Origin: Brachypterus glaber
Taxonomy: Eukaryota > Arthropoda > Insecta > Coleoptera > Kateretidae
DNA length: 64,000 bases
Reading direction: 5' to 3'
Assembly: GCA_958510825.1 (NCBI GenBank)
Contig: OY294044.1
Span: 72,428,095-72,492,094 of the forward strand
The position numbers and the translations under genes were made by a program. The notes beneath the pieces were generated by a model. That model had not been told where the DNA came from. It did not search any database and saw only the letters and a list, made by a program, of their open reading frames with translations. Shown here in pieces: positions 52,716 through 64,000 of this stretch (position 1 is its first letter; the number at the start of each line of letters is the position of its first letter).

Positions 52716-55700
52716 TTTTCTGCGGTTTATGCGGCAACTGTTGCCCTGTATATAGTACTATTTTGGTAGTGGGCCAGTGGGCTATTTTACATAAAAATTT
52801 AGTTTAGATACAATGCATAGATTTCGATAAAATCGCCAGCAGCCAAAAAACCAAATTTATTATTTTCTGCAGTCCAGACGGCAACTGTTGCCCTGTATAT
52901 AGGACCATTTTGGTAGTGGGCCAGTGGGCTATTTTACATAAAAATTTAGTTTGGATACAATGCATAGATTTCGATAAAATCGCCAGCAGCCAAAAAACCA
53001 AATTTATTATTTTCTGCAGTCCAGACGGCAACTGTTGCCCTGTATATAGTATCATTTTTGTAGTGGGCCAGTGGGCTATTTTACATAACAATTTAGTTTA
53101 GATACAATGCATAGATTTCGATAAAATCGCCAGCAGCCAAAAAACCAAAATTTTTATTTTCTGCGGTACACACGGCAACTGTTGCCCTGTATATAGTACC
53201 ATTTTGGTAGTGGGCCAGTGGGCTATTTTACATAACAATTTAGTTTAGATACAATGCATAGATTTCGATAAAATCGCCAGCAGCCAAAAAACCAAATTTA
53301 TTATTTTCTGCAGTCCAGACGGCAACTGTTGCCATGTATATAGTATCATTTTGGTAGTGGGCCAGTGGACTATTTTACATAAAAATTTAGTTTGGATACA
53401 ATGCATAGATTTCGATAAAATCGCCAGCAGCCAAAAAACCAAATTTATTATTTTCTGCAGTCCAGACGGCAACTGTTGCCCTGTATATAGTATCATTTTG
53501 GTAGTGGGCCAGTGGGCTATTTTACATAAAAATTTAGTTTAGATACAATGCATAGATTTCGATAAAATCGCCAGCAACCAAAAAACCAAATTTATTATTT
53601 TCTGCGGTCCAGACGGCAACTGTTGCCCTGTATATAGTATCATTTTGGTAGTGGGCCAGTGGGCTATTTTACATAAAAATTTAGTTTAGATACAATGCAT
53701 AGATTTCGATAAAATCGCCAGCAGCCAAAAAACCAAATTTATTATTTTCTGCAGTCCAGACGGCAACTGTTGCCCTGTATATAGTATCATTTTGGTAGTG
53801 GGCCAGTGGACTATTTTACATAAAAATTTAGTTTGGATACAATGCATAGATTTCGATAAAATCGCCAGCAGCCAAAAAACCAAATTTATTATTTTCTGCA
53901 GTCCAGACGGCAACTGTTGCCCTGTATATAGTATCATTTTGGTAGTGGGGCAGTGGGCTATTTTACATAAAAATTTAGTTTGGATACAATGCATAGATTT
54001 CGATAAAATCGCCAGCAACCAAAAAACCAAATTTATTATTTTCTGCGGTCCAGACGACAACTGTTGCCCTGTATATAGTATCATTTTGGTAGTGGGCCAG
54101 TGGGCTATTTTACATAAAAATTTAGTTTAGATACAATGCATAGATTTCGATAAAATCGCCAGCAGCCAAAAAACCAAATTTATTATTTTCTGCAGTCCAG
54201 ACGGCAACTGTTGCCCTGTATATAGTATCATTTTAATAGTGGGCTTGTAGGCTATTTTACATAACAATTTAGTTTAGATACAATGCATAGATTTCGATGA
54301 AATCGCCAGCAGCCAAAAACCCAAATTTATTATTTTCTGCGGTTGACACGGCAACTGTCGCCCTGTATATAGTATCATTTTAATAGTGGGCTTGTAGGCT
54401 ATTTTACATAAAAATTTAGTTTAGATACAATGCATAGATTTCGATAAAATCGCCAGCGGCCAAAAAAACACATTTATTATTTTCTGGGGACCCGACGGCA
54501 ACTGTTGCCCTGTATATAGTACCATTTTAATAGTGGGCTTGTAGGCTATTTTACATAACAATTTAGTTTAGATACAATGCACAGATTTCGATGAAATCGC
54601 CAGCAGCCAAAAACCCAAATTTATTATTTTCTGCGGTTGACACGGCAACTGTCGCCCTGTATATAGTACCATTTTGGTAGTGGGTCAGTGGGCTATTTTA
54701 CATAAAAATTTGGTTTAGATACAATGCATAGATTTCGATAAAATCGCCAGCAACCAAAAAACCAAATTTATTATTTTCTGCGGTCCAGACGGCAACTGTT
54801 GCCCTGTATATAGGACCAATTTGGTAGTGGGCCAGTGGGCTATTTTACATAAAAATTTAGTTTGGATACAATGCATAGATTTCGATAAAATCGCCAGCAA
54901 CCAAAAAACCAAATTTATTATTTTCTGCGGTCCAGACGACAACTGTTGCCCTGTATATAGTATCATTTTGGTAGTGGGCCAGTGGGCTATTTTACATAAA
55001 AATTTGGTTTAGATACAATGCATAGATTTCGATAAAATCGCCAGCAACCAAAAAACCAAATTTATTATTTTCTGCGGTCCAGACGGCAACTGTTGCCCTG
55101 TATATAGGACCAATTTGGTAGTGGGCCAGTGGGCTATTTTACATAAAAATTTAGTTTGGATACAATGCATAGATTTCGATAAAATCGCCAGCAACCAAAA
55201 AACCAAATTTATTATTTTCTGCGGTCCAGACGGCAACTGTTGCCCTGTATATAGGACCAATTTGGTAGTGGGCCAGTGGGCTATTTTACATAAAAATTTA
55301 GTTTGGATACAATGCATAGATTTCGATAAAATCGCCAGCAGCCAAAAAACCAAATTTATTATTTTCTGCGGTTCACACGGCAACTGTCGCCCTGTATATA
55401 GTACCATTTTGGTAGTGGGTCAGTGGGCTATTTTACATAAAAATTTGGTTTAGATACAATGCATAGATTTCGATAAAATCGCCAGCAACCAAAAAACCAA
55501 ATTTATTATTTTCTGCGGTCCAGACGGCAACTGTTGCCCTGTATATAGGACCAATTTGGTAGTGGGCCAGTGGGCTATTTTACATAAAAATTTAGTTTGG
55601 ATACAATGCATAGATTTCGATAAAATCGCCAGCAGCCAAAAAACCAAATTTATTATTTTCTGCAGTCCAGACGGCAACTGTTGCCCTGTATATAGTATCA

Positions 55701-58700
55701 TTTTGGTAGTGGGCCAGTGGGCTATTTTACATAAAAATTTAGTTTAGATACAATGCATAGATTTCGATAAAATCGCCAGCAGCCAAAAAACCAAATTTAT
55801 TATTTTCTGCAGTCCAGACGGCAACTGTTGCCCTGTATATAGTATCATTTTGGTAGTGGGCCAGTGGGCTATTTTACATAAAAATTTAGTTTAGATACAA
55901 TGCATAGATTTCGATAAAATCGCCAGCAACCAAAAAACCAAATTTATTATTTTCTGCGGTCCAGACGGCAACTGTTGCCCTGTATATAGTATCATTTTGG
56001 TAGTGGGCCAGTGGGCTATTTTACATAAAAATTTAGTTTAGATACAATGCATAGATTTCGATAAAATCGCCAGCAGCCAAAAAACCAAATTTATTATTTT
56101 CTGCAGTCCAGACGGCAACTGTTGCCCTGTATATAGTATCATTTTGGTAGTGGGCCAGTGGACTATTTTACATAAAAATTTAGTTTGGATACAATGCATA
56201 GATTTCGATAAAATCGCCAGCAGCCAAAAAACCAAATTTATTATTTTCTGCAGTCCAGACGGCAACTGTTGCCCTGTATATAGTATCATTTTGGTAGTGG
56301 GGCAGTGGGCTATTTTACATAAAAATTTAGTTTGGATACAATGCATAGATTTCGATAAAATCGCCAGCAACCAAAAAACCAAATTTATTATTTTCTGCGG
56401 TCCAGACGACAACTGTTGCCCTGTATATAGTATCATTTTGGTAGTGGGCCAGTGGGCTATTTTACATAAAAATTTAGTTTGGATACAATGCATAGATTTC
56501 GATAAAATCGCCAGCAGCCAAAAAACCAAATTTATTATTTTCTGCAGTCCAGACGGCAACTGTTGCCCTGTATATAGTATCATTTTAATAGTGGGCTTGT
56601 AGGCTATTTTACATAACAATTTAGTTTAGATACAATGCATAGATTTCGATGAAATCGCCAGCAGCCAAAAACCCAAATTTATTATTTTCTGCGGTTGACA
56701 CGGCAACTGTCGCCCTGTATATAGTATCATTTTAATAGTGGGCTTGTAGGCTATTTTACATAAAAATTTAGTTTAGATACAATGCATAGATTTCGATAAA
56801 ATCGCCAGCGGCCAAAAAAACACATTTATTATTTTCTGGGGACCCGACGGCAACTGTTGCCCTGTATATAGTACCATTTTAATAGTGGGCTTGTAGGCTA
56901 TTTTACATAACAATTTAGTTTAGATACAATGCACAGATTTCGATGAAATCGCCAGCAGCCAAAAACCCAAATTTATTATTTTCTGCGGTTGACACGGCAA
57001 CTGTCGCCCTGTATATAGTACCATTTTGGTAGTGGGTCAGTGGGCTATTTTACATAAAAATTTGGTTTAGATACAATGCATAGATTTCGATAAAATCGCC
57101 AGCAACCAAAAAACCAAATTTATTATTTTCTGCGGTCCAGACGGCAACTGTTGCCCTGTATATAGGACCAATTTGGTAGTGGGCCAGTGGGCTATTTTAC
57201 ATAAAAATTTAGTTTGGATACAATGCATAGATTTCGATAAAATCGCCAGCAACCAAAAAACCAAATTTATTATTTTCTGCGGTCCAGACGACAACTGTTG
57301 CCCTGTATATAGTATCATTTTGGTAGTGGGCCAGTGGGCTATTTTACATAAAAATTTGGTTTAGATACAATGCATAGATTTCGATAAAATCGCCAGCAAC
57401 CAAAAAACCAAATTTATTATTTTCTGCGGTCCAGACGGCAACTGTTGCCCTGTATATAGGACCAATTTGGTAGTGGGCCAGTGGGCTATTTTACATAAAT
57501 ATTTAGTTTGGATACAATGCATAGATTTCGATAAAATCGCCAGCAACCAAAAAACCAAATTTATTATTTTCTGCGGTCCAGACGGCAACTGTTGCCCTGT
57601 ATATAGGACCAATTTGGTAGTGGGCCAGTGGGCTATTTTACATAAAAATTTAGTTTGGATACAATGCATAGATTTCGATAAAATCGCCAGCAGCCAAAAA
57701 ACCAAATTTATTATTTTCTGCGGTTCACACGGCAACTGTCGCCCTGTATATAGTACCATTTTGGTAGTGGGTCAGTGGGCTATTTTACATAAAAATTTGG
57801 TTTAGATACAATGCATAGATTTCGATAAAATCGCCAGCAACCAAAAAACCAAATTTATTATTTTCTGCGGTCCAGACGGCAACTGTTGCCCTGTATATAG
57901 GACCAATTTGGTAGTGGGCCAGTGGGCTATTTTACATAAAAATTTAGTTTGGATACAATGCATAGATTTCGATAAAATCGCCAGCAGCCAAAAAACCAAA
58001 ATTTTTATTTTCTGCAGTCCAGACGGCAACTGTTGCCCTGTATATAGTATCATTTTGGTAGTGGGCCAGTGGGCTATTTTACATAAAAATTTAGTTTAGA
58101 TACAATGCATAGATTTCGATAAAATCGCCAGCAGCCAAAAAACCAAATTTATTATTTTCTGCAGTCCAGACGGCAACTGTTGCCCTGTATATAGTATCAT
58201 TTTGGTAGTGGGCCAGTGGGCTATTTTACATAAAAATTTAGTTTAGATACAATGCATAGATTTCGATAAAATCGCCAGCAACCAAAAAACCAAATTTATT
58301 ATTTTCTGCGGTCCAGACGGCAACTGTTGCCCTGTATATAGTATCATTTTGGTAGTGGGCCAGTGGGCTATTTTACATAAAAATTTAGTTTAGATACAAT
58401 GCATAGATTTCGATAAAATCGCCAGCAGCCAAAAAACCAAATTTATTATTTTCTGCAGTCCAGACGGCAACTGTTGCCCTGTATATAGTATCATTTTGGT
58501 AGTGGGCCAGTGGACTATTTTACATAAAAATTTAGTTTGGATACAATGCATAGATTTCGATAAAATCGCCAGCAGCCAAAAAACCAAATTTATTATTTTC
58601 TGCAGTCCAGACGGCAACTGTTGCCCTGTATATAGTATCATTTTGGTAGTGGGGCAGTGGGCTATTTTACATAAAAATTTAGTTTGGATACAATGCATAG

Positions 58701-59208
58701 ATTTCGATAAAATCGCCAGCGGCCAAAAAAACACATTTATTATTTTCTGGGGACCCGACGGCAACTGTTGCCCTGTATATAGTACCATTTTAATAGTGGG
58801 CCTGTAGGCTATTTTACATAACAATTTAGTTTAGATACAATGCATAGATTTCGATGAAATCGCCAGCAGCCAAAAACCCAAATTTATTATTTTCTGCGGT
58901 TCACACGGCAACTGTCGCCCTGTATATAGTACCATTTTGGTAGTGGGTCAGTGGGCTATTTTACATAAAAATTTGGTTTAGATACAATGTATAGATTTCG
59001 ACAAAAGCACCAAAAAAATAAATTTATTGTTTTCTGCGGTCCACGAGACAAATGTCGCCCTGTATATATAGTATTACTTGGTTATGTACGCTCATTTACA
59101 ACAAAAGATATAATTTATACATTATACTGTCTTTGAAATTAGGTCTATTACATTCGGCTATGTTCGGAAATAATGGCCGCCAAGTCTGGCCGCTAACTTC
59201 ACACGCGT
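52716..59208 (-). repeat. right arm: 147-bp tandem array plus terminal 140 bp
   Basis: Same monomer as the left arm in opposite orientation, about 44 units. From the outer tip inward, the order of unit variants equals that of the left arm to an offset of about 4,845 bp (left 39,586, right 54,364). This includes rare markers such as AAATATTTATG at 36,447/57,500 and AAAAATTTTGG at 35,944/58,002. Further inward the orders differ. A patch of about 60 bp (35,998-36,048 against 57,900-57,957) carries a different unit type in each arm. Confidence 0.95.
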
Positions 59209-59217
59209 TATTACATA
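59209..59217. repeat. target-site duplication, right
   Basis: TATTACATA, second copy, directly after the terminal ACACGCGT. Confidence 0.92.
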
Positions 59218-60015
59218 AGGTTTATTTTTATACTTCCACAGCTTTTAAGTCAAGTTATTTTTAAAAATAACTTCTTACAAGAACTGTAAATACATATATT
59301 TATTGTTAATAATTTATGGTGACTTACTAAAAAAATAAATATTTTATATCGCATTTTTTACTTTACCTAATTAAGAAGAATTTAGTTATTATTATTAATT
59401 TAATTAAAAACTAATGTGCGGCAAAAGCTGGTCATTAACACCGCTAGCGAAGGAACGCGTTCGAACGCTGGCGTATAAATGAACAAGCCGTGAAGATATG
59501 TAATGCTAGGCATTCCATTATATACTGTTCACAGTAAATGGAATATTGCATTTTCCCAAATACTTAAAAAAATAAAAAAAAACAATTTTTTTAAATAGGA
59601 TCTTTTTTTCAAAAACAAAAAAAAATAAAAAAAAAACTTAATTTTTTTTTTGCTAAAAAACGTAAAAAAATTAAATTTTTCAAAAGTAAAAACCAGGTAA
59701 ATTATGTGTGTCTCGTTTTTATACGATAAAAATGAAAACGAAAAAAAAGTAAAAAAAACAATCTGTTATACATAGATTTATGATAAATATAATAATAAAT
59801 AATTTATTATATTTATGCCCCTTCCGGCGAAACAGTAAGTGAGGTGAGGACCTTTTTTTACTCATCAAATTTTTCGAGGGGGCCAAATAAAAATAATATT
59901 TTATAGAGGTGAAGACCTTCTTTCTTTTTTAGTCATCAAATTTTTTTTCGACGACGATAAATTTTTTTCAGGGGTAAAGCCCTTTTTTTTAGACATCAAA
60001 AAAATTTCAAAGAAC
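59218..60015. other. displaced UBXN1 3' flank, then repeat fragments
   Basis: Starts with the sequence that followed TATTACATA before insertion. AATAAA at 59,334-59,339 is the likely original polyadenylation signal of UBXN1. AAGTTATTTTTAAAAATAACTT at about 59,252 is a perfect palindrome. 59,480-59,560 is an inverted copy of the repeat at 6,540-6,625 and 14,595-14,680. Then AT-rich sequence, no gene seen. Confidence 0.6.
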
Positions 60016-60945
60016 CTGGCACACGTATAGGGGGGTTTCTGGGTCTCAGTCAAACTACTTCAAATTTTGATATTTTGTAATTTCGGGGGTAAACATTAAA
60101 TTACTTACTTACGTAAATATTAAGTTAATTAGCCGTTTTAAGTTTATTATACTCTATTAATTAAAGAACAGGCAAGATAAATATTACACAAAAGGCTTTA
60201 TTATCATTTACTTACATGTGGTTCTATAAAAATTTTAAAACTTTGTGAAACTTCCACATGCTGGCTTTTTTCACGTGTTTGCTAATTATCTGCATATTTT
60301 CCGTTAGATTTTTGTTGATTATGTTGAAACATGGTTTGGTACATCGACAAATATTTTATAATTATATGTTTTAGGTTTTCTTGATATATTTTTTTAAAAC
60401 AATATCTGATGGTTGACAAATCTCTCATGGTATTTTCATATGCAAAAAATATTATTGAGATTGCCTAGCAACAACTTAATTCATTAGTGAACCCTTTATA
60501 GTAATATTTATTAAAAGTTGTTGCTAGGCAATCTCAATAATATATTTTACCTATGAAAATATGATGACAGATTTGTCAAGCCTCAGACGTATTTTTGGAA
60601 AAATATATCAAGAAAATCTAAAATATATAATTACAAAATATTTTTCGATGTACCAAACCATGTTTCAACATAATCAAGCAAAAATCTAACAGAAAATATG
60701 CAGATAATTGGCAAACACGTGGAAAATGCCAGTATGTGGAAGTTACACAAAGTTTTAAAATTTTTATAGAACCACATGTCATAAAATTATATTTTTAAAA
60801 GCGTTTTTCTCCGAAACTGGTCATTTAATTTGGCTGCAATTTTCCTAATTTAATGTTTACCCCCGAAATTACAAAATATCAAAATTTGAGGCAGTTTGAC
60901 TGAGGCCCAGGAACCCCCGTATATGTATGTGTGCCAGGTTCTTTT
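60016..60945. mobile_element. foldback element with arms of about 430 bp
   Basis: AGAACCTGGCACACGTATAG at the left mirrors GTATGTGTGCCAGGTTCT at the right. The arms include TTACAAAATATCAAAATTTG and CCGAAATTACAAAATATC inverses, ACATGTGGTTCTATAAAAAT, and AGATTGCCTAGCAACAACTT with its inverse close to the centre at about 60,500. Only about 45 bp separate the arms, so single-stranded DNA or RNA would form a very long hairpin. Confidence 0.85.
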
Positions 60946-61449
60946 TTTTTTTTCGGAAATTTTTCTGTGCCAGGGGCGCAAAGCCGGACGCTTGCTTCAG
61001 GGCGCCAAAATGCAAAGGCCGGCCTTGCGTATAAGTGTATGATACAAGAATTTGCATTAACTCAATTTTTTGAAAAATAGGAAATAGATACCTACTACCT
61101 GTAATAGAAGTATGGGACTGTTCAACAATTATGTCACCGACCTAGGGGGAGGGTTTCTAGCTGAAAGTGACATTCCATATAAAATGTTCCAATTATACTT
61201 AATTAAATGGGGCAAAAGGGGTCTAAAAATAGCGAAAAATCGGTGACATTTACATTTTCTTTAACTTGTACTATGCTCGCCAAAAAGAAGTAGGGAAGCG
61301 GTTTTTTAAATGACGTAAATATACCTATAGGTAATATATTTATGTACATGTACGTTTATTTCTACTTTTACTTCTAGTAATAAATCAGTTGCATGTAATG
61401 ATGCCAGTTTTCCTTAGTGTTTGCAACAGGCAACGTCGATTGTCAATAA
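60946..61449. other. spacer with a MITE end
   Basis: GGACTGTTCAACAATTATGT at about 61,113 is related to the ends of the MITE at 23,289-23,610. No coding frame recognised. Confidence 0.4.
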
Positions 61450-62345
61450 TTGACTAAGCCCCTTTGAAAGTGGCTAAAACATTCGGTTTTAAATGAAAAA
61501 CTCAGGAACCCATTGAGATATATCAACGAGGTTTTGCATGTGAACTAATTTTATTAAGGCCTATCTTCGTATGTTATTTTCATGTACTTATTTTAACTAG
61601 GGGTGTGCGAAACGGGAGGCCTTATCAGTTTTTTGTCCAAAACTTTTTTCTGTGTATTTTTTTTGTAATTTTATTATTGGAACATGATTCCTCAGGTCAA
61701 AATACATAAAAAAGGTACTCTTGTAATACTGTAGGATTAACCGTTTTCGAGAAAAAATAATTTTTAGTAGAAATTTCACTTCTCGATGACGAAAAATATA
61801 AAATGTTAAAAACAAAATTTTAATGAGGCAGGGTTATTCTAAATCAAAAACTAAGAAAAAAAAGTTTCTATATGTAGGTTTTAAAGCTACTATGGCTCTT
61901 AGGATTGATTTTTGGAAGTACCTGTATATGAGGTTATTTTCTTAGTTTTTGATGTACATTTACCCTGCATTATTGAAATTTTGGTTTTCAACATTTTAGT
62001 ATTTAATTTTTCGTCTTCGGAACGTGAAATTTCACCTAAAAATAAACTTTTCTCGAAAACGGTTAATCCTACAGTATTACTACAAGAGTACCTTTTTTAT
62101 GTATTTTGAACTGAGGAATCATTTTCTAATAATAAAATTACAAAAAAGTTACACAGAAAAAAGTTTGGGACAAAAAACTGATAAGGCTCCCCCGTTTCGT
62201 ACACCCCTGGTTAATAAGTAAATGAAAATAACATACGAAGAGAGGCCTTAATAAGATTAGTTCACGTGCAAAACCTCATTGCTATATCGCAAAGGGTCCT
62301 GAGTTATTAAATAAAACCCAAGTTTTTTAGCCACTCCAAAATGAA
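61450..62345. mobile_element. foldback element with arms of about 400 bp
   Basis: The left arm (about 61,450-61,860) and right arm (about 61,935-62,345) are inverted copies. Landmarks with inverses are TTTTGCATGTGAACTAATTT, TCTTCGTATGTTATTTTCAT, TAACCGTTTTCGAGAAAA and TACTCTTGTAATACTGTAGG. The centre is about 75 bp. Short frames at 61,597-61,815 and 61,912-62,221 are two sides of the same inverted repeat and not genes. Inner motifs resemble 5,270-5,420. Confidence 0.82.
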
Positions 62346-62364
62346 CCCCACTCCCCCCCTCCAT

Positions 62365-62392
62365 ACGAGCGTTACGAAATACTTGAACGTTC
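62365..62392. repeat. right end of the GGAACGTTCAAG MITE family
   Basis: GCGTTACGAAATACTTGAACGTTCCC, matching the right ends at 31,990-32,018 and 34,368-34,390. No matching left end was found nearby. Confidence 0.6.
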
Positions 62393-62611
62393 CCTAAATA
62401 CGTATTTTGGACATTCGACTCTTGTACCCCGGAAAAATTTCAGCTGATAATTAATTATTGACCTTCAAGTTCAAGTTGGCTAATAATAACAATAATGCCG
62501 GTAACTGTACGACACCAAGAAAGTCAACAATGGTAAGTTCTAACAAGGTTTGGTTCTAAGTATTAAATAGTATTAAATAATACAGCTGCCAACAATAGTT
62601 ATTTATATACC

Positions 62612-62740
62612 AAGGGACTAAACTGGCTGTTTTAGTCCCGCAGCATTAGTGTTTCCTGAGCGAGCGTAGCGAGCGAGGGAAACAGAAATGCAAGGGACTA
62701 AAACAGCCAAGTTTAGTCCTGAGGTATATACACTATTTTT
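62612..62740. repeat. strong hairpin with GAGCGAGCGTAGCGAGCGAG apex
   Basis: AGGGACTAAACTGGCTGTTT at the left mirrors AAACAGCCAAGTTTAGTCCT at the right. The apex GTTTCCTGAGCGAGCG / CGAGCGAGGGAAAC is itself palindromic. This is GC-richer than the surroundings. A third arm-like segment (GCAAGTTTAGTCCCGAAAAT) lies at about 63,132. Confidence 0.85.
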
Positions 62741-62745
62741 TGCAG

Positions 62746-63549
62746 GACCAAACATAATTTAGGTAGGTAGATAAAATTAAAATTAAAAACCACGCGTCTA
62801 AAATCGGTTGTTTTATTTTCGTAATTTAATCAAGATGCCTGTAAATTGCGAAAAGTCAGTTTCAGGGCTATCGCGATTTCAATTGTTTTTTAATATGGTT
62901 GACACGAACGTCAAAAAAATGGACGAAGATGATAAATTTTAAGTTATGTATAAATTGTTATAACAATGTTATTTTTAAAGGTTTTCTTTGTTAAAATCAA
63001 ATAAATTGGTTTGAATCGCTAATTTATTACAAAACACCACCAAACCTAATTTTTGAACCAGCAAAGCACATAGTAAGTATAATATTTTATTATCAAGGTT
63101 GCCGTGATTTTTATTCCCTAGGGAGAAAAACGGCAAGTTTAGTCCCGAAAATGAAAGCGTAAAATTAGGTTTTAGTCTTGGTCGTGCAAAAAAGATATTT
63201 TCCCCTGCCTCTGTAGGCCTAGTTTAATTAAAACAAAAAATTAAGTTTTTTTAATAAACTTTTTAAATGATGATAACTATCAATATGGTCGAAACATGGT
63301 CCTGCAGTTTAGGCTCTAAAGGGGAACAAACAAACATGCATACATACAAACATGCTAAAAACATAACCATCCATCCGCGTTACTGTAGTCGGGTAAAAAT
63401 ATACCTAGTTCATAGAGAATTCGTTTTTACAAAACAATATCAAAAACTTTATATCTGGTAATAGTGCAACTGTTTCATTTGGTTTAGTCAAGGGCGTTTC
63501 CAGGTTTTTTTTTTCGCCCCCCCCCCCCTATTTTTCCCTAAATCTCGAA
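62746..63549. other. spacer, no gene seen
   Basis: Contains the partial repeat of the hairpin arm near 63,132. At 63,330-63,400 there is a repeat fragment shared with 28,590-28,660 (AAAAACATAACC, then GTAGTCGGGTAAAAA). A run of C lies at about 63,520. Confidence 0.45.
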
Positions 63550-63910
63550 AAGAATAAAAATTGCGCCGCAGGAGAAAATTTTTTCATGTTTTTTTACCTC
63601 TGTTAATTTCCGGCCTTTTTTTAATTCAATGTAGTAAAACTCAAGTTTTAAAAATTACAAAAAAAAATAAGAAAGACCTAGCACCGCAGGTAAAAAATTT
63701 TACAACTGTGCTGGTCTATTTAAATTTGAAAATATTGACAAATTTCAAGCTTAGGTTTTATAAACTATAATAAAAATGAACGTATAAAAGCTATAGCGCC
63801 GCAGGCGATTTTTTTTTATAAATTTTATAGCTTATTTGAATTTTAGAAGTATTACTATTTAAAGTCTAAATGCAAGAAAACTCTAGCGTAGCAGGCGAAA
63901 ATTTTTACGA
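63550..63910. repeat. diverged tandem units with GCGCCGCAGGCGA motif
   Basis: GCGCCGCAGGAGAAAATTTT, GCACCGCAGGTAAAAAATTT, GCGCCGCAGGCGATTTTTTT and GCGTAGCAGGCGAAAATTTT occur at about 63,562, 63,680, 63,798 and 63,882, roughly 85-118 bp apart. A single relative is at 13,622. Too diverged to set a firm period. Confidence 0.6.
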
Positions 63911-64000
63911 ATTTGAATCTGTATGGTCCACTTGGAAAATAGCGTGCATATTTGTTTCGCTTTGTGCCCTTGTCGTTCTGGGGGAGTAAAAAAGCTGTAG

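Larger units (their letters stand above)
34741..59208 (-). mobile_element. giant foldback DNA transposon (MULE/Foldback-like), 24.5 kb
   Basis: The outermost 140 bp (34,741-34,880 and 59,069-59,208) are exact inverted copies starting ACGCGTGTGAAG. A 9-bp duplication TATTACATA flanks them. The arms consist of 147-bp tandem units in opposite orientation (about 11.1 kb left, about 6.3 kb right). The 6.7-kb core has one long intact gene on the minus strand, a small upstream ORF and a 128-bp tandem repeat. A 9-bp duplication and repeat-built arms are known for Drosophila Foldback, whose NOF partner encodes a MULE transposase. Here the monomer, the size and the extra nuclease and protease domains differ. 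The intact gene, identical tips and perfect duplication suggest recent insertion. Confidence 0.93.

Noticed and set aside
34741..59208. Centromeric satellite block or CRISPR-like repeat array
   Set aside because: Opposed arrays, exact inverted tips, a 9-bp target duplication and an internal transposase gene show a transposon. The units are contiguous without unique spacers and the genome is eukaryotic.
34741..59208. Polinton/Maverick or other virus-like large element, because of the Ulp1-like protease
   Set aside because: There is no polymerase B, retroviral-type integrase, packaging ATPase or capsid gene, and the target duplication is 9 bp, not 6.

Overview
The window looks like an AT-rich, transposon-packed stretch of an insect nuclear genome, possibly a beetle or another holometabolan; the order cannot be fixed from sequence alone. 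Pointers are two spliced conserved metazoan genes with GT-AG introns, two kinds of non-LTR retrotransposon, tRNA-headed SINEs, piggyBac and mariner remnants, and many inverted-repeat (foldback/MITE) elements.

Layout. 1-25,300: mostly repeats. It holds several long inverted-repeat elements, one SINE, an intact-looking two-ORF LINE (8,627-about 12,925, +), a 5'-truncated LINE (18,766-20,382, -), a perfect 180-bp tandem duplication and several TA-flanked MITEs. 25,321-34,693: a head-to-head pair of host genes, NDUFB7 (complex I subunit, three coding exons, -) and UBXN1 (UBA, zinc finger, UBX protein, three coding exons, +). The last UBXN1 coding exon is only 41 nt and lies behind a 7.36-kb intron filled with nested mobile elements: a LINE fragment, a foldback interrupted by a deleted piggyBac and by another MITE, a SINE, and a mariner relic between two MITE copies.

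34,741-59,208: the main discovery, a 24,468-bp giant foldback transposon. It is bounded by a 9-bp target-site duplication (TATTACATA at 34,732-34,740 and 59,209-59,217), and its ends are exact inverted repeats beginning ACGCGTGTGAAG. The arms are satellite-like arrays of a 147-bp monomer (about 76 units left, about 44 right). They run collinear for about 4.85 kb from the tips and then differ in length and arrangement. The 6.7-kb core encodes one uninterrupted 1,425-aa protein (-) that joins a DDE (MULE-like) transposase core, a PHD finger, a YqaJ/lambda-exonuclease-type nuclease, a Ulp1/C48-type cysteine protease and a second PHD-like finger. A small upstream ORF overlaps it in the -1 frame, and there is a separate 128-bp tandem repeat. 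The 9-bp duplication and the repeat-built arms recall Drosophila Foldback/NOF elements, but this one is far larger and carries extra enzymes. It landed 47 bp after the UBXN1 stop codon, so it splits that gene's 3' UTR.

59,218-64,000: more foldback elements (60,016-60,945 and 61,450-62,345), a strong hairpin at 62,612-62,740 and degenerate repeats. No further host gene is recognisable there. A possible end of another gene occupies bases 2-130.
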